From Bacteroidales bacterium (GTDB lineage Bacteria > Bacteroidota > Bacteroidia > Bacteroidales > F082): a stretch of DNA of 33,641 bases. Under the pieces are notes generated by a model. It was given only the letters and a program-made list of their open reading frames with translations. It was not told the DNA's origin and did no database searches. Shown piece after piece: positions 16,408 through 24,859 of this stretch. A program made the position numbers and the translations under genes. Position 1 is the stretch's first letter. The number at the start of each line of letters is the position of its first letter. The stretch spans positions 1 through 33,641 of the forward strand of contig JAGCPG010000029.1 of NCBI GenBank assembly GCA_017645245.1, written 5' to 3'.

Positions 16408-16431
16408 CAGCCTAAAATTAAAACGAACATC

Positions 16432-16938
16432 ATGAAACAAAGAGCACAATCCGTCCTGTTTTTCCTTTCGGCCGTTGTTCTCGGCCTGTTGTTTTTCATG
16501 CCTTTGAGCAGCTATCTTGATGAATTTGGCACCTATTATAAACTCTTCATTTATGGCATCAACATGGTTTCCGTGGCACCCGGCGTCGAGTTGCCGTTCA
16601 GCGCGATCTACGCTTTGCCGCTTTTGATCCTCACGGTGGCGATCATCCTGATCAGCTTCTATGTCTCCATGTCGATCTTCAGGGCGGTGAAGCTGAATCA
16701 GTTTGTGAAACTGTTCAAGCTCTCGCGTATCAATGTCGCCTTGACGGTGGTGCTGATTGCCACGATTTTCGTGTATTACCTGATGAAGACGGGTGCTCCC
16801 ATTGCCGCTGCGCCATCGTTCCGTTGGCCTGCATGGGGTGTCTTCCTGCCGTTGGTCGCCCTGGTCATGATGTTGTTGGGATCGTCGGGCTTGAAGAAAG
16901 ATATAGATAAGGTGCGTTCCATCAATAGGCTGAGATAA
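16432..16938 (+). CDS. DUF4293 family integral membrane protein
   Basis: A 168-residue membrane protein with four hydrophobic segments, near residues 7-28, 48-72, 100-118 and 130-150. It starts MKQRAQSVLFFLSAVVLGLL and ends KKDIDKVRSINRLR, both typical of the DUF4293 family found across Bacteroidetes. Its function is unknown to me. The ATG at 16432 is chosen over an upstream TTG at 16405 because that codon lies within the -7 promoter element. It is divergent from rho and converges on the phosphodiesterase gene with only two bases between the stops, so both transcripts must read past each other or end inside the coding regions. Confidence 0.85.
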   Translation: MKQRAQSVLFFLSAVVLGLLFFMPLSSYLDEFGTYYKLFIYGINMVSVAPGVELPFSAIYALPLLILTVAIILISFYVSMSIFRAVKLNQFVKLFKLSRINVALTVVLIATIFVYYLMKTGAPIAAAPSFRWPAWGVFLPLVALVMMLLGSSGLKKDIDKVRSINRLR

Positions 16939-16940
16939 GC

Positions 16941-17444
16941 CTAAAACAGCCTGTTTCTGTCAATTTCAAAGATCTCCATGTCTTTGAACTGCTTTCCGTC
17001 GATGGCGAAACGGATCATGGTGGTTTTCTTCTGAAAACCTGAGTTTCCTGCCGCGCCTGGGTTGATATGCAGCAGGTCAAGCTTTTTGTCGTAGATGACT
17101 TTCAGGATGTGGGAGTGGCCGCAAACGAAGAGCTCGGGCTTCTTTTCCTCCAAAATGATCTTTACTTCAGGCATGTAATGCCCGGGATACCCTCCAATGT
17201 GGGTCATGTAGACGTGAGCGTCCTCTACTTTGAAAAATAGGTCTTCGGGGTATTGCAGCCTGACGATGTAGTCGTCGATGTTGCCGTGAACAGCCCGAAG
17301 CGGCTTGAACGCCTCGAGCTGTTCGGCAACTGCTATATTTCCAAGGTCACCGGCATGCCACACCTCGTCCACGTCCTTGAAGAAATCAAAGACCTGGGGA
17401 ATGATGATCCCATGGGTGTCAGAAAGGATGCCGATGCGTTTCAT
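16941..17444 (-). CDS. YfcE/MJ0936-type metallophosphoesterase
   Basis: A 167-residue calcineurin-like phosphodiesterase. All metal ligands of the family are visible: D9 and H11 (SDTHG), D33 (HAGDLG), N55 (HGNID), H82 (MTHIGG), and H110 and H112 (CGHSH). The short length and lack of insertions match the YfcE/MJ0936 group, which hydrolyse phosphodiesters in the cytoplasm; the natural substrate is not settled. It is the third gene of a leftward set. Its ATG overlaps the TAA of the DUF3078 gene by one base (TAATG), so translation is likely coupled. Confidence 0.92.
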   Translation of the reverse strand: MKRIGILSDTHGIIIPQVFDFFKDVDEVWHAGDLGNIAVAEQLEAFKPLRAVHGNIDDYIVRLQYPEDLFFKVEDAHVYMTHIGGYPGHYMPEVKIILEEKKPELFVCGHSHILKVIYDKKLDLLHINPGAAGNSGFQKKTTMIRFAIDGKQFKDMEIFEIDRNRLF

Positions 17445-18376
17445 TACAAGCCGATCATGAAACCGATGCTCAGCACTTCCTTGAACTGAACTTTGGATCC
17501 CTCGATCCTTTCACCGGTTTTTTCATCATAAAATGGGATGTCGCGGTCGTAGATGAGATGTGTGGCAACATTGGCGTTGAGCCATGAGTTGACTTTCAGG
17601 ACGAGCATGTTCTGCCAATCCACGTCGATGTATTGCGGATCCTTGAGATAGTTGGAGAAGAGCTCGAGTTTGGAGTTGAAATTGATGTTCGTGTAAATTG
17701 GATATTGGAACTTGGCCACGGCACGGGCACCGAATTCATAACGGATCTTGTTGAACTTGGCGTGGGCGATGGTGTCGTTCTTGTCCAGCTCATTCACACC
17801 GAAAGCGCCTTCCTCAGCCAGACGGTCGTCGTTGACGATGGTCACACGGCCGGTGAGGGGAGAGAAGTAGAGTGAGAAATAATCGTTGGGCACCCATTCC
17901 ATACCAACACCCAAGCTGATATAAGCCGGAGCTAGGAATTTGGAGATGTAATGGGTTGAGTCAACATCGTAAGCGTAACCGTTGGCAAACTGGGAACGGA
18001 AGGCCAGTTCCACGCTGTAATTCAGGGTCTTTGTGGCCTTTAAGCCCGCCAGTGAGGTGAACTCGATCATGTCGTCGGTCTTGATGGGGGCTTTCTTGTT
18101 CTTGAAATCAAAGAAACTGTAACCCAGGGCGGTGTTTAAGGTGTTGTTCCATTTGAAGTTGTTTTTGGCATAGTTGACGGAATAGTTGAAGGTACCCAGC
18201 CACGCCAGGGTGTTCTGTCCACCCGCTGCCCAATTGGAAAAAGCGCCTTGCGAGAAATTCAATCCGATGTTGCCTTTGCTGTGCCAGTGGCTGTTCTGGG
18301 CAGGAGTCTCCGCCTCTTGAGCCATCGCGCCGACTCCCATCAGGAGCACCAGCGCCAAAATGAATTGTTTTTTCAT
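17444..18376 (-). CDS. DUF3078 family outer membrane beta-barrel protein
   Basis: A 310-residue exported protein. The signal peptide is MKKQFILALVLLMGVGAMAQ. The mature part is a run of amphipathic beta strands ending in aromatic residues, with the DUF3078 signature GLNFSQGAFSNWAAGGQN near residue 40 and a final strand LSIGFMIGL as in outer membrane barrels. The function is unknown. I chose ATG 18376 because it directly precedes the signal peptide; reading further upstream would run into the preceding gene. It follows the TonB-domain gene by 11 bases and overlaps the phosphodiesterase start. Confidence 0.9.
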   Translation of the reverse strand: MKKQFILALVLLMGVGAMAQEAETPAQNSHWHSKGNIGLNFSQGAFSNWAAGGQNTLAWLGTFNYSVNYAKNNFKWNNTLNTALGYSFFDFKNKKAPIKTDDMIEFTSLAGLKATKTLNYSVELAFRSQFANGYAYDVDSTHYISKFLAPAYISLGVGMEWVPNDYFSLYFSPLTGRVTIVNDDRLAEEGAFGVNELDKNDTIAHAKFNKIRYEFGARAVAKFQYPIYTNINFNSKLELFSNYLKDPQYIDVDWQNMLVLKVNSWLNANVATHLIYDRDIPFYDEKTGERIEGSKVQFKEVLSIGFMIGL

Positions 18377-18387
18377 GGTATGTGTTT

Positions 18388-19176
18388 CTAATATGAATTT
18401 CCGTCTTGATAGTTTCTTTCCCCGAAATTGAAGGTGATGTCCTGCATGTTGTGGCTGCGGACATATTTGCCGTTTTTCACCGCGGGGATCCAGTGGGTGT
18501 CTTGCAGCAGCCGGATGGCCTCGTTGTCGCAACCTCCGCCCACCGAGTTCTGCACTGTGATGTTCGACACGTTGCCGTCGGTCTCTACCACGAAGTTCAG
18601 CCGCACCGTACCGTGGATCTCTCCAACCTTGGCCGCTTCGGGGAATTTCAGGTTCGAGAGGATGTAGTTGGGCATGGTGCTGCCGTCGGCGAAATAGGGC
18701 TTGGCCGCTTCTTCGAGTTGACGCAACTCATAGATCTGATAGCTGCTGTCGGCTTCCAAAGCCAACGGAACGGCCACGCGTTCGCGCTTCTTCCAATAGC
18801 GCTTGTAGGCCTTGGCGTTGTATTCCACCGTATACTCCATGTCGGTTTCCACGGGAAGCATGTTCTTGGTGGCCGGATTCCAAAGGATCTTTTTCACCAA
18901 GTCCAAAGCGTTGCCGTTGGCAGCTTCGCTGAACGATTCCTTCACCTGATAGTTGCTGCCGTTGCCTTTCTCATCCAGATGGAAAGCCACCACCACCTTG
19001 CCTTTGTTGCCGGCTTCAAGGTCCGATGCGGGATAGATGAGGTTCTGCTGGATGAAATCTTCCGTCACCAGATGGCCTGCCTTGGGTGTGGCATGGTTGA
19101 CTTGGGCGAAACCCATGACGGTACAAGCGCACAACAACAGGGTGACCAAAATGCTATTAATTCTTAATGTTTTCAT
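18388..19176 (-). CDS. Periplasmic protein with two TonB C-terminal-like domains
   Basis: A 262-residue exported protein with signal peptide MKTLRINSILVTLLLCACTV ending GFAQ. Two TonB_C-like modules follow. The first is near residues 45-130 (GKVVVAFHLDEKGNGSNYQV); the second, better preserved, is near 165-255 (HGTVRLNFVVETDGNVSNITV then NEAIRLLQDTHWIPAVKNG). It lacks the N-terminal membrane anchor and proline-rich spacer of true TonB, so it is probably not an energy transducer but a periplasmic protein using the same fold. ATG 19176 is preferred to a TTG two codons upstream. A near-consensus CATTTTTG (19194-19201, minus strand) may be its -7 element. It leads an operon with the DUF3078 and phosphodiesterase genes. 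Confidence 0.85.
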   Translation of the reverse strand: MKTLRINSILVTLLLCACTVMGFAQVNHATPKAGHLVTEDFIQQNLIYPASDLEAGNKGKVVVAFHLDEKGNGSNYQVKESFSEAANGNALDLVKKILWNPATKNMLPVETDMEYTVEYNAKAYKRYWKKRERVAVPLALEADSSYQIYELRQLEEAAKPYFADGSTMPNYILSNLKFPEAAKVGEIHGTVRLNFVVETDGNVSNITVQNSVGGGCDNEAIRLLQDTHWIPAVKNGKYVRSHNMQDITFNFGERNYQDGNSY

Positions 19177-19217
19177 AATCAATAAGTTAAAATCAAAAAT
19201 GGATTATTGTTTTCCCG

Positions 19218-19249
19218 TTGCTAATATACTGCATTTATTTTTATTTTTG
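19218..19249 (+). promoter_or_regulatory. Promoter of rlmB
   Basis: TTG at 19218-19220, 21 bases, then TATTTTTG at 19242-19249. Transcription would begin near 19256, supporting ATG 19268 and excluding any longer upstream frame. Confidence 0.65.
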
Positions 19250-19267
19250 CAAGAAAATTCATTCACA

Positions 19268-20011
19268 ATGGAATTGAACGAAAAAAACAATATGATATTC
19301 GGGGTGCATCCCGTGTTGGAGTTGATACGTTCGCAGAAGGAGATCGAGAAGGTTTTCATCCAAGCTGGGGTGCGTTCGCCAGAGATCACTGAGATCGCCA
19401 ACCACTGCCGCGCCAACGGCATTCCCGTGCAGTATGTGCCCATGGAGAAGATGAACCGCCTGACGCGCAAGAACCATCAGGGCGTCATCGCTTTCATCTG
19501 TCCGATCGAATACCAGCCGTTGGAGAAGGTGATTCCCGCCGTTTTTGAGGAAGGTAGGGACCCCTTTGTGTTGATGCTCGACCGCGTGACCGACGTGCGC
19601 AACTTCGGCGCCATTGCCCGTACTGCCTACGCCGCCGGCGTGGATGCCATCGTCATCCCCTCCAAAGGCTCCGCCTTGATCAATGGCGATGCCATGAAAA
19701 CATCTGCGGGCGCTTTGTCATTAATAAATGTGTGCCGTGTCGACAACATGAAGGATGCCATCGATTTCCTTCAGGCCAGTGGCCTACGTGTGGTGGGCTT
19801 CACCGAAAAAGCCAAAGAGAGCCTGTGGAAATCGGATCTCACAGGCCCTCTTTGTGTGATGATGGGCTCCGAGGAGGACGGCATCAGTCCCGCTTACCTC
19901 AAGCGCCTTGACCAGCATCTCATGATTCCCATGCCTGGCGACATTGATTCGCTCAACGTCTCTGTGGCGACTGGGATTGTTTGTTTTGAGGTGGTGAGGC
20001 AAAGGAGGTGA
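19268..20011 (+). CDS. rlmB: 23S rRNA (guanosine-2'-O)-methyltransferase RlmB
   Basis: RlmB-type SpoU methyltransferases 2'-O-methylate a conserved guanosine in the peptidyl-transferase region of 23S rRNA. The 247 residues show the N-terminal substrate-binding domain (FGVHPVLELIRS at 11-22). The three SpoU knot motifs follow: LDRVTDVRNFGAIARTAYAA near 104-123, MMGSEEDGISPAYLKRLD near 198-215 and IPMPGDIDSLNVSVATGI near 220-237. The start ATG 19268 follows the promoter by a short leader. A longer in-frame reading begins at 19037 but overlaps the TonB-domain gene and lies upstream of the promoter, so it is rejected. The last bases run into the seven-base repeat. Confidence 0.94.
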   Translation: MELNEKNNMIFGVHPVLELIRSQKEIEKVFIQAGVRSPEITEIANHCRANGIPVQYVPMEKMNRLTRKNHQGVIAFICPIEYQPLEKVIPAVFEEGRDPFVLMLDRVTDVRNFGAIARTAYAAGVDAIVIPSKGSALINGDAMKTSAGALSLINVCRVDNMKDAIDFLQASGLRVVGFTEKAKESLWKSDLTGPLCVMMGSEEDGISPAYLKRLDQHLMIPMPGDIDSLNVSVATGIVCFEVVRQRR

Positions 20012-20072
20012 AAGGTGAGAGGTTTTTGACTGCGATAGCCACCTTTCACCTCTCACCTCTCAATTCTCACCT
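20005..20072. repeat. Seven-base repeats in inverted arrangement between rlmB and the S9 peptidase gene
   Basis: On the left, GAGGTGAAAGGTGAGAGGT (20005-20023) is the reverse complement of the ACCTYTC unit; on the right, 20041-20072 reads ACCTTTC, ACCTCTC, ACCTCTC, AATTCTC, ACCT. Two different hairpins are possible: 20005-20016 with 20041-20052 (12 pairs) or 20013-20023 with 20048-20058 (11 pairs). It spans the rlmB stop and touches the peptidase stop, so it may act as a two-way transcription end, though no long T run follows. Confidence 0.75.
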
Positions 20073-22170
20073 ATTTCAAGTATTTATCCAACCAATTATA
20101 GAACCTCCGCTGCCACAGCACGCCGTTCTGGGGTTTCAGCACCCAGTGGTTCTCATCCGGGAAGTAGAGGAACTCGGCTGGGATACCGCGCAGGATGGCG
20201 GCGTTGTAGGCTTGCATGCCTTGGGTGAAGCAGATGCGGTAGTCCAAACCACCATGGATGACGAGGATAGGAGCCGTCCATTTGTCAACGAAGAGGTGGG
20301 GCGAGTTGGCGTAGGTCTTGCGGACGGTGGGGTTGCTCCAATCCCAGTAGGGGCCGCCAAGGTCCCAGTTTACGAACCACATCTCCTCAGTCTCAAGGTA
20401 TTGGGCATCAAGATTGAACATGCCGTCGTGGGCGATCAAGGCCTTGAAGCGTCCGTCGTGGTGACCAGCCAGCCAATACACACTGAAGCCACCGAAGCTG
20501 GCACCTACGGCACCGAGGCGGTTCTCGTCGATGTAAGGCTCCTTCTTCAGCTCGTCGATGGCGCTGAGATAGTCTTTCATGCACTGTCCGCCGTAGTCAC
20601 CGCTGATCTCTTCAAGCCATTCCTGACCGAAGCCAGGCAAGCCGCGACGGTTGGGGGCGACCACGATATAGCCGTTGGCAGCCATCATCTGGAAGTTCCA
20701 GCGGTATGACCAGAACTGGCTCACGGTGCTCTGCGGTCCGCCTTCGCAGTAGAGCAGGGCAGGGTATTTCTTATTGGCGTCGAAATGGGGCGGATAGATG
20801 ACCCACACGAGCATGGCCTTGCCGTCGGTGGTCTTCACCCAGCGCTCCTTGACCTCACCCATGGTGAGTTGCGCGAAGATCTTGTCGTTGATATGTGTGA
20901 CCTGGGTGGCTTCACCCGTGGAGGGATTCACGCTGAACAGCTCCGTCGGGTGACTCATCGACTGGCGGCCGGCGATGAGACGGTCGCCGTTGTAATGCAC
21001 TGAGACGTAGTTGTGTACGCCTGTCGTCAGTTTCTGGATTTCACCGTTCTCGATGTTGAGCGAATAGAGCTGGTCGGTGGCGTAAGCGTCGCTGATGAAA
21101 TAGAGGGTCTTGCTGTTGTCGGCCCAGCTGAAGCCGGTGCAGCACTGGTCGAAGCGGGCGGAGTAGTCGGTCTTCACGCCGGTCTCGAAGTTCATCACGA
21201 AGAGGCGCTGCTTGTCTGACTCGTAGCCGTCGCGTTCCATGCTTTCCCATGCCATGTATTTGCCGTCGGGCGAGATCACAGGGTTGAGGTCGTAGCCCAT
21301 CATGCCCTCGGTGAGGTTCTTGCACTCGCCGGTTTCAATGAAGTACTGATAGATGTCGGTGTTGGTGGAGAGGGCGTATTCCTTGCCGATCTTCTTACGG
21401 CAGCAATATACGAAGCTCTTGCCATCGGGCAGCCACTGCACCTGTTCCATGCCGCCGAAGGGGCGCACGGGAGCTTCCCATTGCTCACCCTTCATGGCGT
21501 CGTTGGTGTTCACCAGCCTTCCGTTGACGAAGTCACCCACAAAGATGTGTCCGTAGGTGTCAACCCATTGGTCCCAGTGGCGATACATCAGGTCGTTGTT
21601 GATACGGCCTGACGATTTGTCGAGGTCGGGATAGATGTCGGCCACGGTCTCTTTCAGCTTCACCTCTTTGGTAAGAAGGAGCTTGGTGCCGTCAGGTGAA
21701 TAGAGGAAGCCGTTGATGTCGTCGGTCTCGCTCGACACGCACTGGCGGTCGGAGCCGTCGGGGCTGATCTCCCAGAGCTGCATCAAGCCGTCCTTGTCGG
21801 GGCAGAGGAAGCCGATCTTCTTGCCGTCGGGGCGCCACTGAGGGCTGTATTCGCTTTTATCGGAGTTTGACAGCACACGGTTGTCGCTGCCGTCGGCGTT
21901 CATGATATATAAGGTGGAGCCGCTGTGGTTTTCCTCAACGCTGTAATACGTCACGTTGTAGACGATCTGCGAGTGGTCGGGCGAGATGCTGTATTCGCCG
22001 ATGCGGCCCATGCTCCACAGCACTTCGGGTGTCATGATGTCCGAGTTCAAAGTGAGCTCTTTCGGGCCGATTTTTTCTTGGCCTTTGGGTTCAGTCTCAG
22101 GCTTTTGCGTGTTGCACGATGCGATGATGCAAGTGATCATGAATAAGGTGGGGATTATGTGTTTTCTCAT
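20071..22170 (-). CDS. S9 family peptidase, DPP5-like lipoprotein
   Basis: A 699-residue prolyl-oligopeptidase-family exopeptidase. The N-terminus has a lipoprotein signal with lipobox I-A-S-C and lipidated C19. Residues about 45-430 are repeated beta-propeller blades (SPDGTKLLL, RPDGKKIGF, SPDGKYMAW). The C-terminal alpha/beta hydrolase has the catalytic triad S558 (GASFGG), D643 (HGGLDYRI) and H675 (DENHW). GRINNDLMYRHWDQWVDTYGH near 188-208 resembles the DPP5 dipeptidyl peptidases of Bacteroidetes such as Porphyromonas, which release dipeptides from peptide N-termini for nutrition. No obvious aspartate-after-cysteine retention signal: position +2 is N. It lies 14 bases behind the T9SS-sorted protein gene and is probably co-transcribed. 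Confidence 0.93.
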   Translation of the reverse strand: MRKHIIPTLFMITCIIASCNTQKPETEPKGQEKIGPKELTLNSDIMTPEVLWSMGRIGEYSISPDHSQIVYNVTYYSVEENHSGSTLYIMNADGSDNRVLSNSDKSEYSPQWRPDGKKIGFLCPDKDGLMQLWEISPDGSDRQCVSSETDDINGFLYSPDGTKLLLTKEVKLKETVADIYPDLDKSSGRINNDLMYRHWDQWVDTYGHIFVGDFVNGRLVNTNDAMKGEQWEAPVRPFGGMEQVQWLPDGKSFVYCCRKKIGKEYALSTNTDIYQYFIETGECKNLTEGMMGYDLNPVISPDGKYMAWESMERDGYESDKQRLFVMNFETGVKTDYSARFDQCCTGFSWADNSKTLYFISDAYATDQLYSLNIENGEIQKLTTGVHNYVSVHYNGDRLIAGRQSMSHPTELFSVNPSTGEATQVTHINDKIFAQLTMGEVKERWVKTTDGKAMLVWVIYPPHFDANKKYPALLYCEGGPQSTVSQFWSYRWNFQMMAANGYIVVAPNRRGLPGFGQEWLEEISGDYGGQCMKDYLSAIDELKKEPYIDENRLGAVGASFGGFSVYWLAGHHDGRFKALIAHDGMFNLDAQYLETEEMWFVNWDLGGPYWDWSNPTVRKTYANSPHLFVDKWTAPILVIHGGLDYRICFTQGMQAYNAAILRGIPAEFLYFPDENHWVLKPQNGVLWQRRFYNWLDKYLK

Positions 22171-22184
22171 GTTAATAGGACTTT

Positions 22185-23042
22185 TTATTTGGAAATGGAT
22201 AGTTTTCTCACGATGGTGGTTTCGCCCTGGATCTTCACGAAATACTGGCCTTCCGGGAGACTGGAGATGTTGATCTCGTCGCAGTTGTCGGAGCTGATGA
22301 GGGTGCGGCCAAGTAAATCGATGATTTCGATCTTGTTGATTTTTAAATCATTGGTATTCAATATTTTAACAATATTGCTTGCAGGATTGGGGTAGATGCT
22401 GAGGCCGTTTTCAACCTTGTTCTCGTTGACCTCATCGATGTCGCAGGTGTTATACTGGGGATTCACGTAGATGACCCCGTTGTCGACGTGGTAGCAGAGC
22501 AGGTGGAAGATGGCGCCGTCGCTGGTCGGCGTGTAGTTGCCGCTGTTGACGAAGCCTTTGCTGCTGCCGACGCCCTCGATCCAGAATTCGGTTTCATCCT
22601 CAAGACCAATGAAAGAGAATTCGATTTTCTTGCGTTGAACGCCTTGGTTGTCGGTGATGGTCGACACAGCGGTGACCTGCATCGGGTGATCGTCATCCTC
22701 ATTGAAGAAGTCGCCTTCTTCGAGGTCATAGTCGTAGAGCATCACCTCGTCTTCGTAGGCGTTGCCATTCCATTTGCAGTAATAAACCTGGTTGTCTTCG
22801 TTGCGGTAGGCACCGAGCAGGACTCCCTGTCCATGGATGTAGACGGTGTGGTATTCCATTCCGTAGATCTCCACGTCTTCGGCTTGATAATGAAGCTCTT
22901 CGTACGTTCCTTGGGGATGAGGCGGACTCCAAATGTATTCGCCCATGACGTACCATGTTTGGGCCTTGGCGCCAAACGAAACCGCAAACAACGCGATTGC
23001 CAGTGCGGTGATTCTCATGAATCTTTGTAATGCTTTAACCAT
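22185..23042 (-). CDS. Secreted protein with T9SS type A C-terminal sorting domain
   Basis: A protein of about 285 residues. The signal peptide is MVKALQRFMRITALAIALF followed by AVSFGAKAQ. The middle (residues 30-200) is an all-beta region rich in D, E and Y with no family I recognise. The last 80 residues are a type IX secretion sorting domain: NGLSIYPNPASNIVKI, INKIEIIDLLGRTL and LPEGQYFVKI, ending RKLSISK. Such proteins cross the outer membrane through the Por system. ATG 23042 was chosen; ATG 23048 two codons upstream is also possible. The promoter -7 element at 23081-23088 excludes longer starts. It heads a two-gene unit with the S9 peptidase. Confidence 0.85.
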   Translation of the reverse strand: MVKALQRFMRITALAIALFAVSFGAKAQTWYVMGEYIWSPPHPQGTYEELHYQAEDVEIYGMEYHTVYIHGQGVLLGAYRNEDNQVYYCKWNGNAYEDEVMLYDYDLEEGDFFNEDDDHPMQVTAVSTITDNQGVQRKKIEFSFIGLEDETEFWIEGVGSSKGFVNSGNYTPTSDGAIFHLLCYHVDNGVIYVNPQYNTCDIDEVNENKVENGLSIYPNPASNIVKILNTNDLKINKIEIIDLLGRTLISSDNCDEINISSLPEGQYFVKIQGETTIVRKLSISK

Positions 23043-23080
23043 AATCATTCTATTTTTAATTAGTTCATTGTTCAAAATGA

Positions 23081-23088
23081 CAAAAGTA
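23081..23088 (-). promoter_or_regulatory. -7 element of the T9SS protein/S9 peptidase unit
   Basis: On the minus strand TACTTTTG (23088-23081), matching TAnnTTTG, about 39 bases before ATG 23042. The nearest upstream TTG is only 15 bases away, shorter than usual. It is back-to-back with the kinase promoter. Confidence 0.5.
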
Positions 23089-23109
23089 CAAAGTTTTTGG
23101 GAACAATTG

Positions 23110-23140
23110 TTTGTTTTCCGTTTGTTTTGTGTTATTTTTG
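23110..23140 (+). promoter_or_regulatory. Promoter of the nucleoside kinase gene
   Basis: TTTG at 23110-23113, exactly 19 bases, TATTTTTG at 23133-23140. This is the clearest consensus promoter in the window. Transcription would start near 23147, so ATG 23171 is the first usable start and the longer upstream reading is excluded. Confidence 0.8.
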
Positions 23141-23170
23141 CGTGGTCAAAAACACTTTGCTCAATTGACC

Positions 23171-24823
23171 ATGTTACAAGTTTATTGCCGTAATACCAAG
23201 ACCACGAAGAGCTTTCCCGAAGGGACAACGCTTCAGGAGATGCTTCCTGAGTTTGAATTTGAAAAACCTTACGAGATTGTCTCGGCTCGCGTGAACAATG
23301 TGCCTCAGGGTCTAAAGTTCCGGGTTTACAACAACCGCGACATCGAGTATGTTGACGGTCGTGATCCCTCGGGTGCGCGCATCTACTTCCGTTCGCTCTG
23401 CTTCCTGCTCAGCAAAGCCGCCCGCGACGTGTTCCCCGGTTCCAAGATTTACATGGAAAACGCCATTTCCAACGGCTATTTCTGCAACTTCCACAAGGCT
23501 GACGACTCGGAGATCACCGACGACGACATCGAACGCATCCGCCAACGCATGCAGGAGATCGTCAACAAGGACATCCCGTTCCACCGTTTCGAAGTGCAGA
23601 CCGAGGAGGCCGTGCGCATCTTCCGCGAACGTGGCTATGATGACAAAGTCAAGCTCATCGAGTCGAGTGGTCAGGTGTACATGGACTATTATACCTTGGG
23701 CGATACCGCCGACTATTACTACGGCCGTCTGGTGCCATCGGCAGGCTACCTTAAGTTGTGGGGACTGGAACGCTATTACCACGGACTGCTGCTCCGTGTA
23801 CCCGATCAGCATGATCCCAGCCGACTGGCGCCGTTTGTCCCGCAGCCCAAGACCTTCGAGATGTTCAACGAGAACCTGAAGTGGAACATCATCATGGGCC
23901 TCAACAATGTGGGCGATGTCAACCAGGCATGCCTCAATGGCTTTGCCAGTACCTTGATCAAGGTGTCCGAAGCGCTGCAAGAGAAGAAAATCGTTCAGAT
24001 TGCCGAGGAGATCCACAAGCGTTACCAAGGTGAGAACGGCGTGCGTGTGGTGCTCATCACGGGTCCCAGCAGCAGTGGCAAGACCACCTTCTGCAAACGT
24101 CTCAGCATCCAGTTGCTGGCCTGCGGACTGAAGCCGCTGTCATTTTCAACCGACGACTATTTCGTCAATCGTGAAGATACACCCGAGTTGCCCAATGGCG
24201 CTTACGACTTCGATAACTTCGAGGCCGTGAAACACGAGGAGCTGCAACGTGATTTGCTGCGTCTGCTCAATGGCGAGACGGTGGATATTCCGGAGTTTAA
24301 CTTCGTGACGGGAAGGCAGGAATACAATGGCAAGAAGCTGCATCTGGATTCCAATAACGTGGTGCTGCTCGAGGGTATACACGCGCTCAACCCGAAACTC
24401 ACCGACCAGATCGCCGATGTGCTGAAGTTCCGTATCTTCATCAATACGCTTACCAGCACTTCTCTGGATGACCACAACATCATCCCGACTTCCGACAACC
24501 GGCTGCTTCGCCGTATCGTGCGTGATTATAATAAAGGTGCATTCACCGCCCGTCAGACCATCGAGCAGTGGCCCAACGTCATCGCCGCCGAGGAACAATG
24601 GATCTATCCTTACCAGGAGAACGCCGACATGATGTTCAACTCATCCTATCTGATCGAGTTTGCCGTGATGCGCAACCATGCGGAGGCCATTCTCACCAGC
24701 GTTCCGAAGAACTGCTCGGCCTACACCGAGGCGCATCGCCTATTGCATTTCATCCATTATTTCACGCCGGTACCTGACAAGGAAATCCCGCAGACATCAA
24801 TGATTCGAGAGTTTATTTCATGA
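23171..24823 (+). CDS. Nucleoside (uridine-type) kinase fused to ThrRS-like N-terminal domains
   Basis: A 550-residue fusion. Residues 1-60 form a TGS domain. Residues about 70-215 resemble the N2 (second additional/editing) domain of threonyl-tRNA synthetase: NAISNGYFCNFHKADDSEIT, DDIERIRQRMQEIVNKDIPF, then LGDTADYYYGRLVPSAGYLK. The His and Cys residues of the ThrRS editing site are not kept (for example YYYGRLVP in place of a CRGPHVP-type motif), so editing is unlikely. Residues about 290-480 are a P-loop kinase with GPSSSGKTT at 298-306 and FSTDDYFVN near 325, like uridine/cytidine kinase, which phosphorylates pyrimidine nucleosides for salvage. The N-terminal part may sense a ligand or RNA; that is inference. 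The gene ends at a strong terminator. Confidence 0.9.
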   Translation: MLQVYCRNTKTTKSFPEGTTLQEMLPEFEFEKPYEIVSARVNNVPQGLKFRVYNNRDIEYVDGRDPSGARIYFRSLCFLLSKAARDVFPGSKIYMENAISNGYFCNFHKADDSEITDDDIERIRQRMQEIVNKDIPFHRFEVQTEEAVRIFRERGYDDKVKLIESSGQVYMDYYTLGDTADYYYGRLVPSAGYLKLWGLERYYHGLLLRVPDQHDPSRLAPFVPQPKTFEMFNENLKWNIIMGLNNVGDVNQACLNGFASTLIKVSEALQEKKIVQIAEEIHKRYQGENGVRVVLITGPSSSGKTTFCKRLSIQLLACGLKPLSFSTDDYFVNREDTPELPNGAYDFDNFEAVKHEELQRDLLRLLNGETVDIPEFNFVTGRQEYNGKKLHLDSNNVVLLEGIHALNPKLTDQIADVLKFRIFINTLTSTSLDDHNIIPTSDNRLLRRIVRDYNKGAFTARQTIEQWPNVIAAEEQWIYPYQENADMMFNSSYLIEFAVMRNHAEAILTSVPKNCSAYTEAHRLLHFIHYFTPVPDKEIPQTSMIREFIS

Positions 24824-24852
24824 AAAAAAGCCATCAGTTTTGATGGCTTTTT
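24823..24852. terminator. Bidirectional terminator between the kinase and the tRNA
   Basis: AAAAAGCCATCA (24825-24836), loop GTTT, TGATGGCTTTTT (24841-24852): a perfect 12-base stem flanked by A on one side and T on the other. It can end the kinase transcript rightward and the tRNA transcript leftward, the latter only 7 bases beyond the tRNA 3' end. Confidence 0.85.
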
Positions 24853-24859
24853 CTGGGTG

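Noticed and set aside
16405..16431. Longer DUF4293 protein from TTG 16405
   Set aside because: The codon is inside the -7 promoter element and could not be transcribed.
19037..19267. N-terminal extension of RlmB
   Set aside because: It overlaps the divergent TonB-domain gene and lies upstream of the rlmB promoter.
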